From contig UCMS01000006.1 in the NCBI GenBank assembly GCA_900473805.1, forward strand, positions 605,736 through 669,735: a stretch of 64,000 nt of DNA. The letters are read 5' to 3'. Every line of letters starts with the position of its first letter. The stretch's first letter is position 1. The notes below the pieces were generated by a model. It had not been told where the DNA came from and searched no databases. It saw only the letters and a program-made list of their open reading frames with translations. Both the position numbers and the translations under genes were made by a program. Shown one piece after another: positions 59,353 through 64,000 of the stretch. The stretch is from Hyphomicrobiales bacterium (GTDB taxonomy: Bacteria > Pseudomonadota > Alphaproteobacteria > Rhizobiales > Rhizobiaceae).

Positions 59353-61767
59353 ATGGCACAGAAGACGGCAGCGGAGCTTTCTCCGCCTGAGGCAGCGAAT
59401 GGCACGGCCCGCCTGGCCGGCTATCGCGCGCTCGCCGGTGCGGCCGATGAAATGATCGATACCCAGGGCAAGGTGCGGCCTGTCTGGCAACCTTTCGTCT
59501 CGGCCATCGAGACGATGGACGAGCGGGAACTCGATGAACGTTTCGCCCGCGCTGACCGCTATCTGCGCGATGCCGGCGTGTTCTACAGAGCTTATGGTGC
59601 AGGCGGATCGAGCGAGCGCGCCTGGCCCTTTTCGCATATCCCGGTCCTGATCTCGGAAGCCGAGTGGCAGGTTCTGGCCGACGGCCTCGTGCAGCGCGCC
59701 GATCTCCTGGAGGCGATCGTCTCCGACATCTATTCGGAAAACCGGCTGGTGCAGGAAGGTTTCCTCCCGCCGCAGCTGATTGCCTCCAATCCGGAATTCC
59801 TGCGTCCGCTCGTCGGCATCAAGCCCGCCGGCGGCCACTATTTGCATTTCTGTTCCTTCGAGATTGGCCGCGGTCCAGACGGGAATTGGTGGGTACTCGC
59901 CGACCGGACGCAGGCCCCATCGGGTGCTGGCTTTGCGCTTGAGAATCGAGTTGCGACCGCGCGTGCCTTCTCCGATCTCTATGCCGAAACCCATGTCCAC
60001 CGCCTCGCCTCCTTCTTCGGCGCCTTCCGCAAAGCGCTCCAGGGGCGCCAGCAGAGCGCAGACGACCGGATTGCCGTCTTGTCCCCGGGCCCTGCCAACG
60101 AGACCTATTTCGAGCATGCCTATATCGCCCGTTATCTCGGCATTATGTTGCTGGAAGGCGAGGACCTGACGGTCGTCAATGGCAAAGTCATGGTTCGCAC
60201 CGTCGCCGGCCTGAAACCTGTGAGCGTGCTCTGGCGCCGCCTCGATGCCGCCTTCGCGGATCCGCTGGAGCTGGACCAGAATTCCTACATCGGCACGCCC
60301 GGCATGGTCGACGCTTTGCGCAACCGCTCCGTCACATTCGTCAACGCACTGGGGTCGGGCATCCTCGAAACCAGGGCACTGCTGGCCTTCATGCCGACTC
60401 TGTCACGGCATCTGCTCGGCGAGGAACTGAAGCTGCCGTCGATTGCCACCTGGTGGTGCGGCCAGAAGGCTGAGCGTGAGCATGTCGCCCGCAATCTCGA
60501 CCGCATGGTTGTGGGCTCGGCCTTCTCACGCCTGCCCTTCTTCGACGACAACGGGCGCTCGGTCCTCGGCTCGCGTTACAAAGATCCGCAGAGCCGCAGC
60601 ATCTCGGAATGGCTGGAAGCGGAAACCGGCAACCTCGTCGGCCAGGAGGTGGTGACGCTGTCCACCACGCCGGCCATGATCGACGGCAAGCTGACGCCCC
60701 GTCCCATGTCGCTGCGTGTCTTTGCCGCCCGGACCCAGAACGGCTGGCAGATCATGCCGGGCGGCTTTGCCCGCATCGGCAGCGGCTCCGACGTCTCGGC
60801 CATCGCCATGCAATCCGGCGGCAGTGCTGCCGACGTCTGGATCGTGTCAGACAAGCCGGTCGATCGTACCTCGCTGTTGCCCGCCGAGGAGAGCTTCACC
60901 CGCAACATGCCCGGCAGCCTGCCGAGCCGCGCCGCTGACAATCTCTTCTGGCTCGGTCGCTATATCGAGCGCGCCGAAGGGGTGTTGCGCATCCTGCGCG
61001 CCTGGCACGCCCGTTATGCCGAAAGTGCCAATCCGGACCAGCCGCTTCTGGCCTTCGTCAGCGATTACCTCTCCGACATCGACGTCGACACGAAGACCGG
61101 GGTCCCGGAAAGCCTGTTGCGCAACATCGACAGCGCTGTCTATTCCGCAAGCAACATCCGTGACCGCTTCTCGCCCGATGGCTGGCTGGCACTGAACGAT
61201 CTCTCGAAGACGGCCAAGCGGTTCCACGAGCGGGTCAAACCGGGCGACGACGCGGCCCATGCGATGACGATCCTCCTGCGCAAGCTCGCGGGATTCGCCG
61301 GTCTGGTGCATGAAAACATGTACCGCTTCACCGGCTGGCGTTTCCTGACGATCGGTCGTCTGCTCGAACGTGGCCTGCACATGACCCGCCTGCTCGGACG
61401 CCTAACCGGCCCGGATGTGCCCGATGGCGCGCTCGACATGCTGCTGGAGATCGGCGACAACGTCATGACCCATCGTCGCCGCTACAACGTCTCGACGGCG
61501 CGGTTGACTGTCACGGACCTGCTGGCGCTTGATCCGCTCAACCCGCGCTCGATCCTGTTCCAGCTGAACGAGATCCGCATCGAAGCCGAGCAGTTGCCGA
61601 ACGCGATGGTGAACGGACAGATGTCCATGCTGTTCCGCGAAGCCATGCGGTTGCATTCGGGTCTTGCCGTGATGACTCCTGAGGCGATGACTGCCGACGT
61701 CTATATCAACCTTGAGCGCGAGCTGGAGAAGTTTTCTGACATTCTCGCCCGCACCTATCTGAATTGA
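59353..61767 (+). CDS. Circularly permuted type 2 ATP-grasp ligase fused to alpha-E domain
   Basis: 804 residues from the ATG at 59353. Residues about 1-480 are the circularly permuted ATP-grasp (DUF404/DUF407): S-E-A-E-W-Q-V-L, D-I-Y-S-E-N-R, G-I-M-L-L-E-G-E-D-L-T-V, A-L-G-S-G-I-L-E-T. Residues about 515-804 are the helical alpha-E domain (DUF403): A-D-N-L-F-W-L-G-R-Y-I-E-R-A-E. In many bacteria these are two genes; here they are one. Predicted carboxylate-amine ligase forming a peptide bond on an unknown acceptor, working with the flanking transglutaminases. Confidence 0.9.
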   Translation: MAQKTAAELSPPEAANGTARLAGYRALAGAADEMIDTQGKVRPVWQPFVSAIETMDERELDERFARADRYLRDAGVFYRAYGAGGSSERAWPFSHIPVLISEAEWQVLADGLVQRADLLEAIVSDIYSENRLVQEGFLPPQLIASNPEFLRPLVGIKPAGGHYLHFCSFEIGRGPDGNWWVLADRTQAPSGAGFALENRVATARAFSDLYAETHVHRLASFFGAFRKALQGRQQSADDRIAVLSPGPANETYFEHAYIARYLGIMLLEGEDLTVVNGKVMVRTVAGLKPVSVLWRRLDAAFADPLELDQNSYIGTPGMVDALRNRSVTFVNALGSGILETRALLAFMPTLSRHLLGEELKLPSIATWWCGQKAEREHVARNLDRMVVGSAFSRLPFFDDNGRSVLGSRYKDPQSRSISEWLEAETGNLVGQEVVTLSTTPAMIDGKLTPRPMSLRVFAARTQNGWQIMPGGFARIGSGSDVSAIAMQSGGSAADVWIVSDKPVDRTSLLPAEESFTRNMPGSLPSRAADNLFWLGRYIERAEGVLRILRAWHARYAESANPDQPLLAFVSDYLSDIDVDTKTGVPESLLRNIDSAVYSASNIRDRFSPDGWLALNDLSKTAKRFHERVKPGDDAAHAMTILLRKLAGFAGLVHENMYRFTGWRFLTIGRLLERGLHMTRLLGRLTGPDVPDGALDMLLEIGDNVMTHRRRYNVSTARLTVTDLLALDPLNPRSILFQLNEIRIEAEQLPNAMVNGQMSMLFREAMRLHSGLAVMTPEAMTADVYINLERELEKFSDILARTYLN

Positions 61768-61771
61768 CCCG

Positions 61772-62653
61772 ATGCTGTACGATCTCTCGCTCCACATCGG
61801 TTACCGCTACGAAGTCCCGGCCTCGGGCGCCCATCACATGCTGCGCCTGTTGCCTCTGTCGCTGCCCGACCGCCAGCGCCTGATCGCCGGCGCAGTGACC
61901 GTAACGCCGGAACCCGACGAACTCGCTACATTCGACGACTTCTTCCGCCATCCGACCCGCCATGCAATCCTGCGCGCGCCGCATGAGAAGCTCGATATCC
62001 GCATGCAGGCGCGTGTCATGGTCCAGCCCGTGTCCGTGCCGGCGGACTTTTCGCCGATCCTCGACCGGCTGCCGCAGGAACTGGCGGAAACCTGGACGCT
62101 CGACGCGGAATCGCCCCACCACTTTCTCGGCATCAGCCCGCGCCTGCCTCGGGACCGCGAGATCGCCACCTATGCCCGCACGGAGCTGAAGCCGAGCATG
62201 ACCGTGCGCCAGATCGCCGAGCAGCTTTGCACCCGCATCTACCGCGATTTCAAGTACGACCCGGAAGCGACGACCGTCGATTCAACACCCGCGGAAGCCT
62301 TCGCCAAGACGCGTGGCGTCTGTCAGGACTTCTCTCATGTGATGATCGTGGCACTGCGCAGTCTGGGCATTCCCGCCGGCTATGTCAGTGGCTTCCTGCG
62401 GACCATTCCGCCACCGGGCAAGGAACGTCTTGAAGGTGCAGACGCCATGCATGCCTGGGTGCGGGTCTGGTGCGGCAAGCTGACCGGCTGGATCGAGCTC
62501 GATCCGACCAACAACATTCCCGCCGGCACCGACCATATCGTCGTCGGATATGGCCGCGACTACTCCGACGTCGCACCTGTCATTGGCGTTTTGAAGAGCT
62601 ATGGCAGTCACAAGACCGATCAGTCCGTCGATGTCATCCCGGTGAAGCAGTAA
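61772..62653 (+). CDS. Transglutaminase-like peptidase (third gene of the ligase operon)
   Basis: 293 residues. N-terminal transglutaminase-associated beta domain (Y-D-L-S-L-H-I-G-Y-R-Y), then the catalytic core: Cys in T-R-G-V-C-Q-D-F-S-H, His in A-M-H-A-W-V-R-V-W and Asp in I-E-L-D-P-T-N-N. Starts 4 bases after the ATP-grasp/alpha-E stop. Bacterial members are more often amide hydrolases than cross-linkers, so it may remove what the ligase adds. No Anbu protease gene follows, unlike many related loci. Confidence 0.9.
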   Translation: MLYDLSLHIGYRYEVPASGAHHMLRLLPLSLPDRQRLIAGAVTVTPEPDELATFDDFFRHPTRHAILRAPHEKLDIRMQARVMVQPVSVPADFSPILDRLPQELAETWTLDAESPHHFLGISPRLPRDREIATYARTELKPSMTVRQIAEQLCTRIYRDFKYDPEATTVDSTPAEAFAKTRGVCQDFSHVMIVALRSLGIPAGYVSGFLRTIPPPGKERLEGADAMHAWVRVWCGKLTGWIELDPTNNIPAGTDHIVVGYGRDYSDVAPVIGVLKSYGSHKTDQSVDVIPVKQ

Positions 62654-62740
62654 TCACAACCATTCCATCGAATTTTACCTTTTCCTTTAAGTCGAATGGA
62701 ACAGGTCCGGCCCTATAAATCGTCCATAGCCTGCGTTTGG

Positions 62741-63979
62741 ATGGACATGATGACTAGGACCAAAACACAGCATTCCTCGCTTTTGTCGCGCCTGATCGGT
62801 TGCCGGTCGGGCAATTTCGGCATGATCACCGCGCTGCTGATCCCCGTCACGGCAGCGGCGGCCGGCGTCGCGATCGATTTCAATCGCATGGTCCAGATCA
62901 AGACCCTGCTGCAAGATTCTGCTGACTCGGCCGTTCTGGCAGCGGCCAACGCCCTGGCCGTCAAGAACGTCTCCGACGATGAAGCGATTGCGCTGGCCAA
63001 GGAGTTCATGGCCTCGCAATTCTACAACATTGTCCCCCAGGAAGACAGCTCGACCGATCCGGGCGCCGCCGCGCCGGCCGATATCGACAAGGCCGCAATC
63101 GCCAGCGTCCAGCGCACGACCGCAACGGGGGGCAAGACCTTCGATGTGCAGCTCACCGGCTCCTACACGATGAAGACCAACGGCATGACCGCCCTTCTCG
63201 GCTGGAAAACCGTAACCCTCTCGGTGTCGGCGAGTGCGCAGAGCACGACCGAAAGCAAGAATGCGCTGTCGATGTTCATGGTTCTCGACCGTTCGGGCTC
63301 CATGGAGGAAGACACAAGCACCGTCAACGACGCCAAGCCCAGGGAGACGGTCTACTACGACTGCGGTTACTACCAGGGCCGGAACTGGGTCTCCAGGACC
63401 TGCAGCTACGAGCAAACCAACTACTACACCAAGATCGAATCGCTGAAGCTCGCGGTTGCCTCCCTCACGACACAGCTGAACACGGCCGACCCGACGAGCA
63501 AATATGTCCGCACCGCTGCGGTCTCCTACAATTCGTCCATGCAGAAACCGACGACCCTGCAATGGGGCACGGCATCTGCGTTGACTTACGTCCAGGCCCT
63601 GACCGCGACCGGTGGCACGGATTCCTCTGACGCCATGGCCCGGGCTTACAGCGACGTCTCTGCCACGTCGGAAGACACCGCGCACAAGAACAAGAACGGC
63701 CAGGTCCCGAGCAAGTTCATCATCTTCATGACCGACGGTGACAACAACTACTCAAGCGCCGACACGAAGACCAAGGCCACTTGCGACACCGCCAAGAAGG
63801 CCGGCGTGCAGATCTTTACCGTCGCCTTCATGGCACCGTCCAAGGGCCAGTCCCTGCTGAAATACTGCGCCTCCAGCACGTCGAACTATTACGACGCGCA
63901 GAATGCCGCAGAACTCGTGGCGGCCTTCAAGGAAATTGGCGACAAGGCAGTCCAGGCCTCGACACGCCTGACCAACTGA
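62741..63979 (+). CDS. TadE/TadG-like von Willebrand A domain protein
   Basis: About 412 residues; ATGs at 62741, 62747 and 62750 (and one at 62696) are all possible. A single N-terminal membrane span with the pilus-like TadE/TadG pattern (G-N-F-G-M-I-T-A-L-L-I-P-V) is followed by A-A-A-N-A-L-A. The VWA domain starts near residue 185: MIDAS D-R-S-G-S-M, later T-G-G-T-D and F-M-T-D-G-D. A Tyr-rich insertion with two Cys (Y-D-C-G-Y-Y-Q-G...R-T-C-S-Y-E) sits right after the MIDAS. Surface or periplasmic, perhaps adhesion-linked. No other tad genes are visible. Confidence 0.85.
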   Translation: MDMMTRTKTQHSSLLSRLIGCRSGNFGMITALLIPVTAAAAGVAIDFNRMVQIKTLLQDSADSAVLAAANALAVKNVSDDEAIALAKEFMASQFYNIVPQEDSSTDPGAAAPADIDKAAIASVQRTTATGGKTFDVQLTGSYTMKTNGMTALLGWKTVTLSVSASAQSTTESKNALSMFMVLDRSGSMEEDTSTVNDAKPRETVYYDCGYYQGRNWVSRTCSYEQTNYYTKIESLKLAVASLTTQLNTADPTSKYVRTAAVSYNSSMQKPTTLQWGTASALTYVQALTATGGTDSSDAMARAYSDVSATSEDTAHKNKNGQVPSKFIIFMTDGDNNYSSADTKTKATCDTAKKAGVQIFTVAFMAPSKGQSLLKYCASSTSNYYDAQNAAELVAAFKEIGDKAVQASTRLTN

Positions 63980-64000
63980 CACGCTTCCAAAGCGTTTGCG

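Overview
The window is a GC-rich (about 60%), densely coded stretch of alphaproteobacterial chromosome. It most resembles the Rhizobiaceae (Rhizobium/Agrobacterium/Ensifer relatives); I cannot fix the genus. Pointers are a GapR (DUF2312) protein, the response regulator CpdR, a zinc-less L36 after purEK, homospermidine synthase, a Brucella Omp10-type lipoprotein, DUF882/DUF1036/DUF1244/DUF465 proteins and KdsD. I see no insertion sequence, prophage, integrase, CRISPR array or rRNA gene. This is core chromosome with a few accessory-looking modules.

Layout. 1-2837 (minus): thiamine-phosphate-synthase-like protein, Sel1-repeat protein, MgtC-type membrane protein running off the left edge. 2941-4043: TauE/SafE exporter and ArsR regulator. 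4196-6691: two divergent DUF465 proteins, purE-purK, a structured RNA region (6S RNA candidate) and L36. 6804-11522: TPR lipo/secreted protein, then a convergent minus operon pepF-pabB-pabC-yciI. 11803-17024: an NtrC-like regulator lacking its GAFTGA loop, a DUF882 envelope protein, and minus-strand GapR, DUF1244 and N-formylglutamate amidohydrolase. 17151-23445: DUF1036-pyruvate kinase, alpha/beta hydrolase, heme oxidative demethylase family protein, homospermidine synthase, Omp10-like lipoprotein. 23644-31449: UshA-like nucleotidase with LysM, ferrochelatase, a free periplasmic sensor domain beside a chemoreceptor, and an SPFH/NfeD pair. 31470-37761: KdsD, outer-membrane beta-barrel, GalU, lytic transglycosylase, DUF459 protein (all cell envelope). 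37826-45542: gltBD and threonine aldolase.

45689-48298 is a four-gene bufferin operon: DUF2282 peptide precursor, DUF692 (MNIO) modifying enzyme, DUF2063 partner and DoxX membrane protein. Its recognised relatives make modified copper-binding peptides. 48359-48959 is a small heat-shock gene with an apparent ROSE RNA thermometer and an RpoH-type promoter. Two orphan intergenic intervals (about 49020-49150 and 51177-51257) have stacked hairpins ending in strong terminators and look like small RNAs. 49216-55889 holds a lysophospholipase-like hydrolase, HisN-type phosphatase, a second N-formylglutamate amidohydrolase family protein, CpdR, tRNA-Val(GAC), a Cys-cluster protein, an FAH-family enzyme and ManC.

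56023-62653 is a tightly packed transglutaminase / ATP-grasp+alpha-E / transglutaminase operon, a predicted peptide ligase/amidase system of unknown substrate. Here it lacks the Anbu protease gene often found with it. The window closes with a TadE/TadG-like von Willebrand A protein.
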